This document shows positions 36,434-49,410 of a stretch of DNA of 64,000 nucleotides, in pieces; the stretch's first letter is position 1, and every line of letters starts with the position of its first letter. Location of the stretch: contig NC_049996.1 in the NCBI RefSeq assembly GCF_000003815.2, forward strand, positions 9,911,844 to 9,975,843, written 5' to 3'. The stretch is from Branchiostoma floridae. Lineage: Eukaryota > Chordata > Leptocardii > Amphioxiformes > Branchiostomatidae. A model generated the notes under the pieces. The model was not told the origin of the DNA. It was given only the letters and a program-made list of their open reading frames with translations, and did not search any database. The translations under genes and the position numbers were made by a program.

Positions 36434-38042
36434 ATGAATTCTAAAACGGTGCTGTCTGTCTTATTTCTCCTGAACTGGACATCCTGGATCGTCGGGCAGG
36501 AGATCGGTAAGTGACTCCGACTGTTATTGACTGTTTTCTGCCTTAAATGATCAAGGGATGGTTTTCAGTGTTAGTTTGTGTAGCGCCAATGCTAATCCGT
36601 CTTATGATCTTTCATAAATCTAGTAAAGTAGGTATATTTCTCGGTATATTAGTGTGGAGAGTAAAAATATTCAAGTACGATCTGTTCCGCTTGACCCTAG
36701 ATGACCTAGGTGAAGTCAGTATTTCCGCAACGCCCTCCGCACCTTGTCCATGGGGAACTGTGCATTTTTATCACATGATGTTCTCTATTCTACTCTTGTA
36801 CACGTCACTTCCCTTTCCTTATAGGAAATCCCTAGTCATTTAGCCGCTGGCACAAGTACAAACCTTATCATCTTCTCATCATATATTGAATATTCTCTCG
36901 GTCGATCCCGCCAAAATGCGTCATTGGACCGGATCACATCCAACATAGGGGTGTGATTTTAATGTCCAAGGAAACCCTACATGCTGCGTTTCTTTTTCAT
37001 CGATATTGTTGATCATTTCTGGATAGAATTTGAAACATCGCTAACTTGAATACTTGGTTGTTAACTTTACTACCTGTTCGTACCAATGACAATGTTGTGT
37101 TTGGAACCGTGCCAGAAACTAGCAGATCATTCAGCGCCAGTTGATACTCACGCGGGTCGCCTCTTTGTTAGTGGTGAATAGCTCGTGACGCTGTTCGAAT
37201 TTTTAACCAATGACCGAACCGTTTGGACACCGTCCAGAGTTGTATCAGTTATCGTCTAAGATGTGGGTTTGTATTTCCAAAACATTGTCTGGATAACTGT
37301 AGTTTTCAAACAGGCGTATGGTTTTAAATGATGCAGGTCACTGAACGATCCAACAACTTGGCAGGATAGCAAAAGCTAAGCTTCTTACCCAAACACGTCC
37401 AGAAATACTGTTAAATACTCATTGGTCTAACCGACGAACGCAAAAGACCTGTCAACATCTTGGCCTTGACATTGGGTACATTTTAATGCACACATTGCTA
37501 TATTCTAAGTCGCATAACAAACGTTCTACTCAAGGTATTCTCTTTCTTAGTATGCCTTAAGCTCTTTCTTATCATAAAACACAAGTCTTCATAAAAGATA
37601 TGTGCCAACGACTTGAATATGTCACCTGATTATGCCTATACCTGTGAAAAGAACCAAAACATTTCTAATCCAATTCATTAAGCCCTACTAAATCTAGAAG
37701 AGCCTTTTAAATCCGAACCACATTTGACTCAAACGAAGTTATCTGTCAACAAAATACCGTTCACATATCCGGTAGATTATTTCACCACGAGGTTTTCTTC
37801 TTTTGTGTTCCGCTTGTTTTGGTAGTGACATTCGGTGCCAGTCAGCATCCCTTTTATTATGTTTTGACATCAAACAGCCAATTCGTAAAAATTAGGCCAA
37901 AAAATTACAGATGTGTGGTGTATAAAAAACAGCCAATTCGTAAAAATTAGGCCAAAAAATTACAGATGTGTGGTGTATACTAGTATGTATACGTATATAT
38001 AGAGAATTTTGGCAATTGATATCCATTTTAATTTCCTATTTG

Positions 38043-38104
<62 letters not shown>

Positions 38105-41100
38105 CTAGATCTTATACATTCATAACCTTTACACTACCACGGGAATTTGTGGTGTTTTACGGAACACAGTTTGCTTAGTATAGTTTTCTGACAGCCTATC
38201 TTTCCAGTCGGCCTTCTGAATTAGCGTAGTGAGGGAAATAATTAAAACCAACTTCGTAAAAATTCCCCGGCATGCGCAAATTAAATGGGCGAGTTGACAA
38301 CACTCTCTACCCCCATAGAGATAGCTGCGAGCGCACGACGGTATGGTTACCAGGCTGAATTTGAGGCCTGCTAGAAGCACCATAGGAAGATGGTTTTGTT
38401 GATTGTGAAAACGATCTCCCTCCCCATCTAACAACACAGATATGTGTCTATTTATACCAAGGACCTAAAATCACAGTAACGGTCGCTAGTAACCCAACAA
38501 AAGTTGGCACAATTCAGTGTTTTGAAATGATGAGAAGGAACATGAAGACGGTTTGGTAAATAACTAGGTGATAGGTCACCGCAAGTATGTCCATCCTTTC
38601 AAACGGTTGGTTACGCTGGTCATCCGATCTAGAATGGTCAGACCGTGTTTCTGTGATTGACAGGTTTCTCGTTGACAAGAAAGCCGTTTTATTTTCACGT
38701 AATCCCTGTCGTCAAGGTAGGCCGGCCGGGTTTGTTGACATGTTTCCGGGTCAGTGGTTATGTAGGGGGCGTTTTCAGTGTGCGCACGTAGGCAGACAGG
38801 TGAGCTGGCGTTATGAAGTAAGCACTTAGCTAGCCTACTTCGCAGAGTTCTAGCAGCGCTAGGTTGTATTTTATGGGGGAGTGCTGGTTCACGATTTTTG
38901 ATGTTGACTAAGATTCTCTATTGCCGGGCTGCCAGAATCTCATAGCCTTGGCCAGTATTGACATCGTGAGTCAGCGCTCCCCATAAAATAAAAACCAGTG
39001 CTGATAGCGCTAGACTAATAAGACGTCGGCGATGGAGGCTAGCCCTTTGCTGAGTCTTTGAAGTAATTTCAACAAACGTTGTTTTCTTTTTCAAAAGCTA
39101 CATGCTTAACAGGATTACATATCTTAATAACCATTACACTAGGGAAGATCGCTTCACTTCTAGTCTAAAAAATTAAAAGATGCAAAAGATGCGTTTGTTA
39201 TACATATCTATTGATTGGAAAGGAACAAGGAGGCGACATCTGTGTCTCAGAAGCCATGTATATAATTCTCAAGCAAATGTGTGATGTTTGAGTAAGTCTG
39301 TGTAGTATGGTTTAGATGTTACGGCTCTAATTGCTCCCACACAACGTGTGAAAAGTTAAACGATCTACCTTTTGTGTGTGTATAACGTTGTTAAATCGAA
39401 AAGAGAGGGGCGTTCACACAATGACTTGTAACCGCATTTGTCATGCTCCTTGATTTCACTAACTAGCAAACTGTCGTCTACTTTTTTTTATCTCATAGAA
39501 CAAATATTAGACAAGTGCTTGATTGTAAAGGCTCGTTCAACCTTTTACAAAGCTTCTCAAGCCACAAACTGTGGCTAACTGTTTGCCGGACATACAATTC
39601 ACCTTTTGTATCGGAACATTTCTCTCAGCCACTAAGCAAACAGACACCACCCATAATTCAAACCTGAGGTACGTTAGTTTTCAGTTGAACACACTTGAAT
39701 AACTCAGGCGTACTTTGTCTAGGCTTTCCACATCGTAAAACCGTCTCACAAATGTGTCAAGGTATAATTTCAATGGTAAACCGTGAAACCTCAGATTACA
39801 CAGGAATAAGTCATTTTCAAACGAATGAATAATGAAATTGTTGAGGTAATTAAGGTAGACTTGGTTCTATTCTTCTTCATGTTGACATTCAGGGCAATGA
39901 CCTCCCAACGTCTAGACAAAGCAAGCGACCAAGACCAGGTATTGACAAACCGTGTTTAAGTCTATAGTGTCAGTGTGATTGTAAAACGTAGGGACAAGCA
40001 AACGCGCCTGCTTCTGTTTGCGATACGTTTGGAGCCGTTTTAAAGGCAAGGTGCATGATGGGAGGATTTTGCCCTTGGCCTAGGGTGTCCTAGAAATAGT
40101 GTCAAGGTCATCCGCCATGTTTTTGGAGCTCTGTAAAAATCAATTTTCCTCTTTCTCCCTTTCTATCCTTGCCACTACTGGGCATGAACGGCACTCACGA
40201 ATTAAATAAGTAGCGTTATATAAGCGTTAGAAGTGGACTAGAAGTACAGATGTATGCGTTAACTGACTTAACTGACAAATAAACCCTTCATCAAAATTTT
40301 AGATATTGTTGTCCGTTTGCAATGTAGATTACATGCCTCCACCACCGCTGTCTCCCGTTCCCAGCACCTTCCTCCTCGAACAAATTAAAACAAACGTAAC
40401 CTTGTCCTGAGTTGAACTTCACGCTTCTCCACGCGGGAAGATAACGTAATTTTATTAGAGTCACATGGGCCGTCATCTGTTGCTGCGAGCTGTTATTCTC
40501 TTCCGATATGACACCGCAGGAAGGGATCGTGTCAAAATGTTGAGTAAAGCGGACAAACACCATCGTGACGAAAGCCCATCCAGCCCAATATTCCTATTAA
40601 GAAAAAAATACTTATTTTATTCTGCTGGTCTAATCCGATCTCTCAGCCCCCAATAAAAGGTTCAGTGACTTTCTTATGGTCCCCTACAAACTAGAGAATG
40701 GAAATACAAAATATCATGTATGTATCCCGCTCTTAACTCCTCTTTTATCATTGATACCAATCCTACGCTCAGTTTCATAGTAGAATAGGTTTATGATGGA
40801 GTTTGATATAGATTTGGGATGAACGTTATGATTAAGAATTAGATGAACAGACGTGATCATAATCAATATCTTGGCATGGTCCAAAATGTGGGCAAACACG
40901 CATTTATGGCTTAGCAAAACATCAGTAGCAATAGCCCCGATTTTGTAAATAATTGATTCCCTTTCATGCATTGTTACTGTCATGGCGTGCACGAGACCTT
41001 TATGGCTTTTATGTAATTAAATTACAACGAATAAAAGGTATTAGTGCCACGTCAACGGGTGCCTATCCAAAATCTTCTTCATGTTCCTTCAATAGACACT

Positions 41101-44100
41101 GAACACGATATACATGTACATTGTACACATCTATACGATCGATAAAGATATAATTTTTTTAGAAAAAACACGTAAAACATACAATTAAAAACTCGAGTCG
41201 AATTAAGAAATGTTTAACCGTTTTAATGAAAGATTATGTTTGTTCAATACTTAGCATCCAGTTGGACATGTGCTCGTTTAAATGCATACTTGTAGTTTTT
41301 ACGGATAACAGATTGTTATCATGTGTATCCATTGCGCACTTAAGACGTAACATATAATGCTCTCGTAGTACCACTACTACTTGTTGCACTCAAACCTGTA
41401 ATTTCATCATAAAAGTCCCATTTATGTGCCCACTTGTCCAGTGACCCCTGTTCACAGTAACATTGAAAAAGGACACTCGGTCAAGCTAAGGACGTTATGT
41501 TGTTTTGGTGAATTCAAATATGGCCATAGATATGTTAGGCACGCGCTGGTTATTTGGATACACCCACGAACATGGTGATTCTAAATCCTTCGTGACGAGT
41601 GGATCACTCGCCAAGCGCCACAGGCTCGTTAATTATGGCTAGGCGAACCCAGAGCTCTGAGCCAACCGTACCCTGTGCATCGAACGATATAAAATGCGTT
41701 GACGTCATCTGGTTACAAAACCGGTACCGTCTTCTCGGAAGGGGCGTCTCTCACATGGAACGACCCCCTCTGGCATCAGCAAATACCCCCTGACAACCCA
41801 TTTCCCAAAATCATTCACTCTAAAATAAAGAGCGACGATATTCAAACTCGTTGATGGAGGTTAGACTTTTTGGTAATAAGATACGCCAAATAGCAGTTAC
41901 TCAAGCCACTGGATATGATTTTGGAAACAGCCAGACGTTTCAGATAGCATCCGTTATCTTTATTTGTTTATTTATTTATTTGGAGAGCACGTTTTATATC
42001 TTAGTTTCTTAGTTAGGATATAAAACATGCTCTCCAACAAAGTCTCTGTAGTGTCACTGACGAAAGATAACGAATGTTATTTGAAACGTCTGGCCGTTAC
42101 CAAAATCATTTCACTGTAACTTTATTACAGTAGGTCCTTTGCTCTTCTGGATAACATCAAATACAGATGATTTCCAGATGCGTTACTTCTAGCTCACAAA
42201 ATAAAGATAAAACCTCGCTGTCTGCTTATCAATTGATGACTTTCTCTTTAGACCTCGCGACCCTATGACCAGGTCACAGTAGCATGGCGCGCGATCTTAT
42301 CTCAACTCCCATTAAACCCAAACAAAAGGTCCACTGACGGTTAGACTCTTCGACACTTGTTTGCTATAGTTTGATGCTGAACAGATATTATCTAGTCGTA
42401 TATTTCAGTGCAAAGCATATGTTAGACGTTTCAGTTTTAGTTGTCAGTATTTCAAAGGGTACAAGTCTTTAGAGGAAATACAGAAATGTATTCGAGCTGT
42501 GTAAGTTAGGCCTCTCCCCGGGGGCCAACAGACCATAGCAACGGGGATTATATAGCCAATGGATCTATATAACAACGCTTATTAAAGGCAATCTCACTCA
42601 TAAGACAATCAGCCTTTAGGGTCATTGTACGCTGTCTTTGTGGCTTCTCTTTCGATGCATCCATTGGTAAGCAAACGAAACAAAACAAAACAAAACAGCA
42701 CTTCAAGCAAGGAGGTTGATCATGAATTCAATATGAAAGCAAAGAGTGCTAGGCACTTAAAGAGGAAAGTGGTATCTTAATTATGTCAGTATTTCCAGTG
42801 ATAGAAATCTTTAGACGAGACATAGCAATGTATTCGAGTTGGTTGTTTAAGCCAGGCTTCGCCCTCAGGGTAGGGCCAGTAGACCATAGCAGTGGGGATT
42901 ATGCCGTCAATAGATAAATCTAAACAACGCTTATTAAGGGAGATCTCACTGATAAGGCGATCGGCTTTTGGGGTCATTGTACTCTAGCTCTGTCCTGTGA
43001 TTTCTGCTGTGGTACATCCATTCTATTGAGAAACAAACTAGCAAAACAGCATTTCAAACAAGGAAGTACAATTCAGTATGAACGGAAAGGGTCGCTAATT
43101 CAAAAGGAAAGTGGTATCTTGATTATGTATTATAATCATGCCGTTTTGGGCGCCGCCTCAGGGGCGAAGACATTGCAGTGCTGCTAATTAAAGTTTTTTT
43201 TTTCCACACAGATGATCAGCAGTGTGGTGGGGAATTTTACACCGACAACTATGACACGATCTCGTCCCCGGGATTCCCTGATCCATACACCCCTGGGGAC
43301 GACTGTATCTGGCACCTCAAGGTCCCAGAAGGTACGTACTGTTTTTGACTGTACTTGACATATGTATTCAAAATTTTGATTTGTTTATTTCAAAGACTTC
43401 AATCATCTATGCCTTGCCCACATACTGATACAAGCCGTGCGGTTTTATAGAATAATTATGTGTGGCTTATTTATTAGTAATACATCAAATTGTCATCATA
43501 AATTTCAACAAGAAAACTAGGAAAATTTCAATAAAGGATTCACGCCCAATAAGTGTATATCGCTATACAGATATATGGAAAGTAACAAAACGACTGAAGC
43601 GCCTCTGTGCGATCTTCGTAGTTACTTCACATTTACAGAGGATCGTACTAGATTCATAGAATAGACTTAAAAACTTGCAATTTTGTAATATTAACTTCGA
43701 TCTCTTGTTATTATTCCAGGTCACGTGGTCAAACTGACGTTTGCATACCTGGGAACCGATCCCTGGCCCCTTGCTCCGCAGAACTGTGCCCGGCACTACG
43801 TGGAGGTGTTCGACACACCTGACCGTGGGGGAGATCTTCTCGGTAAATACGATCTGATGAAAATTATTATTTTTTCATGTTGAATATATTTTATGTCATT
43901 TATTCATTCATAAATCCATACGTGACTAATATATGAGCATTTGGAAAACATACAACTTCGAAATAACAGACCAAGAACGATATCTTTACGTGTAGTAGTA
44001 GCCTTTTCCTCCGAGTCCATAAACAGGGATGTCTGTGTGTGTGTGTGTGTGTGTGTGTGATGTATGTTTGTGTAAAGCATGTGTAAACACAGCGTGCAAC

Positions 44101-46223
44101 GTAGCCAATGTGACAAAGGTGATCTGAAGTGTTTGTATTGTAATGAGATAAAGTGTAATGAGTAAAATGATTCAACATTACCATTGTCCATCTATTCTAG
44201 GCCGTTACTGCGGAAACATCATCCCTCCCGTGGTCCTGTCCACCGGAAACGCCATGTCGGTCAGGTTCATCACCAGCAGGTGGTCCACCAACATCCAGGG
44301 CTTCCACGGCTTCAAGGCCAAGTTCGCGAGCGTGCCGGAAGGAAGCAGTAAGTTTTCTTTCCTTGATAACATTACGCTCACTTGATGTTTTATGGGGCTT
44401 CTATCTTCCGAAGATTAACAGTTTCAAGGCAAACGATTCTGCGTATAGGTGCAATAGTTACAATTGGCGTAATTACTATAACCAACAAACTTTAACTGGT
44501 ATACACGTGGCCTTCAAAAAGACGACCCGCCAGTAGCCTGTCCTCGGTGCTGAAAACACCATCAACACAGACAGGCAGTTCGCTGCTGCACAATGCACAA
44601 TTTTCGACGCCAAGAGAGCAATAGTCTCAAGGCCAAGAGAGCAATGGTCTCTTGGCCTTGCTTCAAATTGTTGAAGGAATACAGTAGTTAGTAGTTCAGT
44701 AGCCATTTGTGTAAAATAGAACGATAGAAGTGAAAAGAATCTGACATACTCTTTCTCGACCCCTCCCGACCCGTGCAGTTGTTGAGAGCGGTTGCCGCAG
44801 TCCGCGGAAGATCACGGACCCCACCGGAACTCTGACGTCAATCCACTTCCCGTCGGACTATGAAGACATCGTGTGTAAGTGGGAGGTTATGGTGGAGCCC
44901 GGGCAGAACATCACTCTCAAGCTGCGCAGCTTCCAGTAAGTTTGTCATATTTCTGCGCTTCTATAGCTTTTCTTAAACTTTCAATGGCACACCGAAAAGA
45001 GGAGGGGTCCGTCCCGGTGTGATTGGATAAAACTATTTCGGCCATATGGAGTAGGGATTTTCTCCCGAGCAGCCTATTGATTCAGCTAGTCGAGCCTGCC
45101 AAAGGTTGATGTTTCTGACTTAGGGAGAAGGGACCGCCAGTGAGCGTTAGGTCAGTGCCCAGAAGTGGCCTATGTGCCATTGAACTGAGCAATCTCGCTA
45201 AAAATATTAATGACGTCCTCTTTCTTTTCCTCAGTTTCCTGTTTTGTAAAAGCTGTTATTGTTTCAACTACCATTCATAGAGGCGACTAACATTAATTAT
45301 ATGCAACATATATGGTCGTGAAGTCGTGAATATAAATATATGATCGTGTTCCTGTTATTTTTCAGTGTTGGAGGAATTTTCCCACTGAAGCCACTGTGTG
45401 ACGCTGAAACTGGCAGACTCACTGTCCACGATGGAGTTGGCAGTGACAAGAATCATCTGGGTAATTTGTTTTATTTATTTTCACATCAAACTAATCCAAA
45501 AAATGAACGTAATCCAGGCTCAATCTTAGTCATGATTGAAACAAGTTGACCTGTGAAAAATAAACTTATTGCACTACGTCATAGATCCCTGTGCACATGA
45601 GTTGATGATGAAGTATCGAGGCAATGCTCGAAGCATTTTGAGGTAGTTTTTCCCAAAGTTACAGAGGTACAAGTTACCGTAATTTGAATTGAACCAATCA
45701 CGTGCAGATACAGTTGTTTGATGTAAAACGGACCAATCATATGTCTCACTTTTCGTGATTTCCAGTGTCAATCTGCGGCAGAATGTCCGATGAGGAGACG
45801 TACTCTGTGACCACAGCGACCAATCAGATGACAGTTGAATTCAGGGCGGGAAACACCGGACCGTTCAAGGGCTTCTTCGCGACGTACCAATCCTCAGGTA
45901 GATAATCTTACAAATATTTAAGATATATTTTTTCTTTGTTCTTTTCTTCCTTTCTTTACAGAATTAGTAGCCTCTTTCTGCCATGACCAGTTATGGCAAC
46001 TCTTTGTATCTTTTCCAGTGTAAATCTGTTTTTCAAACATTCTAATGTTATACCGTTTGTAAATTTTTTTATATCATTTTTCGTCATTACAGGTTATCAA
46101 GTACTGCCCGGCGTTACTGAAGCTCAGGTCACAGGAAGCGCACATGCCCTACGGGCGCACTTCCCATGGTGCCTTTCGTGTCTCTTCGCCGCGGCCATCT
46201 TGTTGCTGCGCATCAACTTATAA
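36434..46223 (+). CDS. CUB gene B: secreted or GPI-anchored protein with two CUB domains
   Basis: Eight coding exons join in frame to 325 aa: 36434-36506, 43212-43331, 43720-43842, 44201-44347, 44779-44935, 45366-45460, 45766-45897 and 46093-46223 (TAA). All introns are phase 1 except the one after 44935 (phase 2). Exon 1 is a signal peptide (VLSVLFLLNWTSWIVGQ). CUB1 spans exons 2-4 (QCGGEFYT.., DDCIWHL, NCARHYVEVFD, RYCGN) and CUB2 exons 5-7 (SGCRSPRK.., VCKWEV, LCDAETGRLTVHDG, SICGR). QNIT in CUB2 is an N-glycosylation site. The last exon ends with a hydrophobic tail (WCLSCLFAAAILLL) and four further residues, suggesting GPI anchoring. Compared with gene A, the intron before the YCG motif is shared in both domains, while one further intron splits each domain here. 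CUB1 of both genes has C.RHY in place of the calcium-site Asp, supporting paralogy. Confidence 0.9.
37873..37979 (+). repeat. Tandem duplication, 54-bp unit
   Basis: AACAGCCAATTCGTAAAAAT..GTGTGGTGTATA occurs twice head to tail and apparently identical, beginning at about 37873 and 37927. It is in intron 1 of gene B, next to the TA microsatellite. Confidence 0.9.
38043..38102. repeat. (TA)n microsatellite
   Basis: About 30 uninterrupted TA units in intron 1 of gene B. Confidence 0.97.
38831..39041. mobile_element. MITE with TAGCCT..GGCTA ends, diverged 9-bp TSD
   Basis: The left end TAGCCTACTTCGCAGA pairs with the reverse of the right end TAGCCTCCATCGCCGA. Inner arms ATTTTATGGGGGAGTGCTG and CAGCGCTCCCCATAAAAT also pair. 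Flanks GCACTTAGC (38822-38830) and GCCCTTTGC (39042-39050) match at 7 of 9 positions. Confidence 0.75.
41882..42119. mobile_element. Fold-back element, TACGCCA family (copy 2) with nested hairpin
   Basis: It shares GGTTAGAC..AAGATACGCC, AGTTACTCAA and CAGACGT with copy 1 at 33718. Arms GATTTTGGAAACAGCCAGAC and complement close over a second hairpin in the loop, at about 41979-42038 (TTGGAGAGCACGTTTTATATC and its complement). Confidence 0.75.
42441..43128 (+). repeat. Tandem duplication, ~345-bp unit
   Basis: Two diverged copies (42441-42785 and 42786-43128) share GTCAGTATTTC.., TGTATTCGAG, AGACCATAGCA..GGGGATTAT, CAACGCTTATTAA and AGGAAAGTGGTATCTT. They lie just upstream of the first CUB exon of gene B. 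Confidence 0.85.
44038..44062 (+). repeat. TG dinucleotide microsatellite
   Basis: TG run in an intron of gene B. Confidence 0.9.
44538..44554 (-). promoter_or_regulatory. RE1/NRSE-like site 1
   Basis: The minus strand reads TTCAGCACCGAGGACAG. It fits the vertebrate REST-site consensus TYAGMRCCNNRGMSAG at every defined position. It is in the intron of gene B between 44347 and 44779. Confidence 0.5.
44608..44659. repeat. Short tandem and inverted repeat CCAAGAGAGCAATGGTCTC
   Basis: (G)GCCAAGAGAGCAAT(A/G)GTCTC occurs twice in tandem, and the second copy closes a hairpin with CTCTTGGCC. It is in an intron of gene B. Confidence 0.7.
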
Positions 46224-47430
46224 ATGACGTCATCTGTACATAAACGTATTCACTTATGGCTAGCCGTGGTTGATATTTGTACATCTCAGCAAACATAAAA
46301 GAGTAGAGACAGATTACATGGGCATCTTTAAACTATTGTCATACAGAGAAACTCTGATGTGATTGTAATTTTCATTGTGCTGGCTCTACAATAGAAGTGA
46401 CAGTGGTGGCCATTAAGTATCACATTGAGCGTTTCTCAACACAAACGAAATAATGTACATATGTATATACAAGAAAAGCTTGTAACGTCATCTCTATAAT
46501 TGGGATCGGCCCTGATTTGAACGGCTCAATTTGGAGAAAAGGCGGTTGACATTTTTGGTAGAACATTCAGCAACCAACAGCAAGAAATAAATGAAAGAAG
46601 AATACGCCATCTCTTGTATATAATTATAAAAGAGGAGTTGCTATGTAACCCAGCAATTTGCAGTGAGTGTCAAAACTGCTCAGTTTTTTAACTTTGCTGT
46701 TATTTCGTTACGTTGTTTGTACAAATGTGTGAACAGAATATATCATGTAAATAGCTACAATGATTTATGATACTTGTAGATGCGGATTTAAAAAAAAATA
46801 GTGTTCAAGCGTGTGAGGTACTTCACCAATATCGCATTTCCCAGAGAAACTCCCAGGCTTTACCAAATGTGTCATTTAATTTGTACTATTGCTTGTTGAA
46901 TATGACAAGTTGAAATTCTTAGCACAAGCACACGGTGGCGGTGTGGCACAACATTGTGAGCAGGCCAAAGAACTCTTTTTCAATGACTTTCTTATTAATC
47001 AAATATTAACTCTTTGCAGGTTTTTGAGCGACAATTTTCAAAGACTTTTCTCCTGACCATGTCCTCTTAACTGGCTATAATGTAATTTTGTACATATATC
47101 TATTGTTTGTTACACTGCCTAAGATCAATCATGTCTATTGTAAAAAGCGGATTGTTGCCTTGAATCAAGCAGGTTAACCTAATTGCTTTGGTTTGGCGAT
47201 TTTCAACTTATCCATTGTTTTGGACAGTGATTGTGTGTGAATTTTTCAAGGGGAGGGAAGTTCATGTATCATATGAATAAGGAAAATGGTTCGAAATGGC
47301 GGATGGATATCAATGTTATGAACTGCGATGATTGTAAATCATTTGTACATTTAAAAGAAAAAGACGATTGTTGATGGTGCTGTTGTCGTATGTTTTATTT
47401 CGGGCAAATAAAATTGCGTTGTTTTCTACA
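46224..47430 (+). other. Probable 3'UTR of CUB gene B
   Basis: AT-rich, with no coding gene. AATAAA occurs at 46586-46591 and 47407-47412; the latter is followed by GT/T-rich sequence (TTGCGTTGTTTTCTAC), so either could be the polyadenylation signal. Confidence 0.45.
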
Positions 47431-47779
47431 TCGTGAGTTTTGTCATGTGTGAGTACGCCTGGATTAGATTATTCCCGCATATACTGGAAAAATGGATATC
47501 TGAACAAATGCATCACCGTAACGTTAAACAGACACAAGCTTTGTTTTTAAGATCCATCTGTCTTGTCAACGAAAGTTGTTGGCATTTGCAAACGCTGCTA
47601 CACGCAAAAAATTCTCAGCATACATGTAACGTTACCTACTTACATATTGAGAATGGCTAATGTTCTGTTTCTCCATATAAAGTAAGAATATTACATTTTT
47701 TGAGAATAAATTGAAAACCTATAAAAATGCTCCTAGAACACACTCTCTGGGTTATCAGGCCACAAGACCGCATCACCTA

Positions 47780-47870
47780 GCGCGGAGTAATACCAGGAAG
47801 TCCGCACCGGCTTACCAACTTCCTGTCACACACAAACAAATCGATTAAAGGTGCTTTTCTTGGGGAAAAG
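47780..47870 (+). promoter_or_regulatory. Possible promoter with inverted ETS-type sites
   Basis: ACCAGGAAGT and ACTTCCTG face each other at 47793-47801 and 47818-47825 in a locally GC-rich patch. A pyrimidine tract GCTTTTCTT (47853-47861) 30 bp further on resembles an initiator of the TOP type. No gene start was found behind it. Confidence 0.25.
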
Positions 47871-47981
47871 AAAACAGTACACACTCAGCTGTAACGATCG
47901 TCAAAATAGAGACTAAAACTAAGGGGGAAACAATGATGATTTTCTTCTTACTTTCTGGATCTACTTTTTGTAACCCGGCAC

Positions 47982-47998
47982 CTGTCCTTGGTGCTGAA
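47982..47998 (-). promoter_or_regulatory. RE1/NRSE-like site 2
   Basis: The minus strand reads TTCAGCACCAAGGACAG, followed by GTGCC, which extends the match toward the canonical GGACAGCGCC end. Full match to the 16-bp consensus. Confidence 0.55.
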
Positions 47999-49410
47999 AC
48001 CACTTTCATGTAAATCAACCAAGCTCACATTCTCAGTTCACAGCCGTCCTGTAGTGTTATTCATCTTACTAAGTCTCCAGATTTGCGACTTGAAGTTTTT
48101 TCCAGTTTGCTAGTGATGTGATCGTCAACAATTTAATTGATTTATTCCCAGAAAACCTCTTGTTCTTGCGTGTGAAAGACCAAACTGTGCCAGTGTTTTG
48201 CTGCCCTCTTCAAGACTGTTCGAAATAAAGTCCCGACTTGCTCTGGCAAACCCATGTTACAAGTAGGTACAACATGTCTTCTGACCAATATAATAATATG
48301 ATACCGCAAGGAAATTTGTAACGTTACAGACTGAAGTGAGAGCTAGATAAAGTTATGATGTGAAACGTTGCTGAGTTATTTGTTGACGCTCCCATATGGG
48401 GGAGGTTGCCTTGGAGTCGTTCGGTACACGTAGAATGTTAGAACACGTTTTGTGGAGAACGTCAAGATTCTTTGTCGTGACGTTTGTGTTCATGTGATGT
48501 TCGAATATTCTAAGATCGAGCCGTTATTCATTCTATGTTCATTTTTTAATATTTGAACGTGATTTTGACGCTGGGACGAATTTGGTTTGGTATTCTCCTG
48601 AAGGATACCTGCGTTTGAGTATTTCTCATAGGAGCAAATTTTGCTCTCATTCCCTTTTCGTCAACTTGAGACAGCACTTCTAATAGTGCAGAAAGGATCT
48701 TTTCCTTCCAGTCACTTCTCATTTATTTTTTAAGTTTCCAAAGGATTCTAGAAAGGTGAGTGTGGCTAGTAGAGGTTTTAAACATACTAGAAAGCAAAAA
48801 GATGATTGATTCTAACTTTTTGACATCTTTTAGTTTTTGGAGTTATTCACTTGTACATGATCAGCTAAACTGATTTACTTGTGGTCTTTTGTTTCTGTGT
48901 TGATTTACCTGTAGGTACCTTGATGAAAGTTCCAGGTGTCTTGGCCGGACAGCAATAAAATGGGCCTTGAGTGCCCTTATGTATCATACAATGGAGGCTT
49001 CAGACTCTTACAGGTGTGTTTGTCTTGAAAATGTTGTCTTTGTTGTATATTTACATATTCTCACTGGTTCTCACAAAGTACAAACTTAGATAGTCAGTTA
49101 AATTTGCATGTGTATTGGAAGAGGTAGTGCTATGAGTATCAGCTGATATTCTTTTAAAAGATACCTAACATGTATCAAATCTATATATGTTTATTAAATT
49201 AAATCAAATTTGAATCCCTTATCCCTTGATCTTACACTGTATCACTTGTCCAGAATCTTTATGGTGCCCGAGTGAAGGTGTTCTATCCACAATATGACAA
49301 CATGAAATCTCAGCAGACCTGAAGTGACTGCATGAAGAAGATTAATGCTGAGATATGCACAGAAGTATTCTCTACACTTTGATTCTTCTGCCATTGAGAA
49401 CAGGTATGTA

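Noticed and set aside
36547-36843. 98-codon ORF in intron 1 of CUB gene B
   Set aside because: No conserved motif and no splice continuity; treated as chance.
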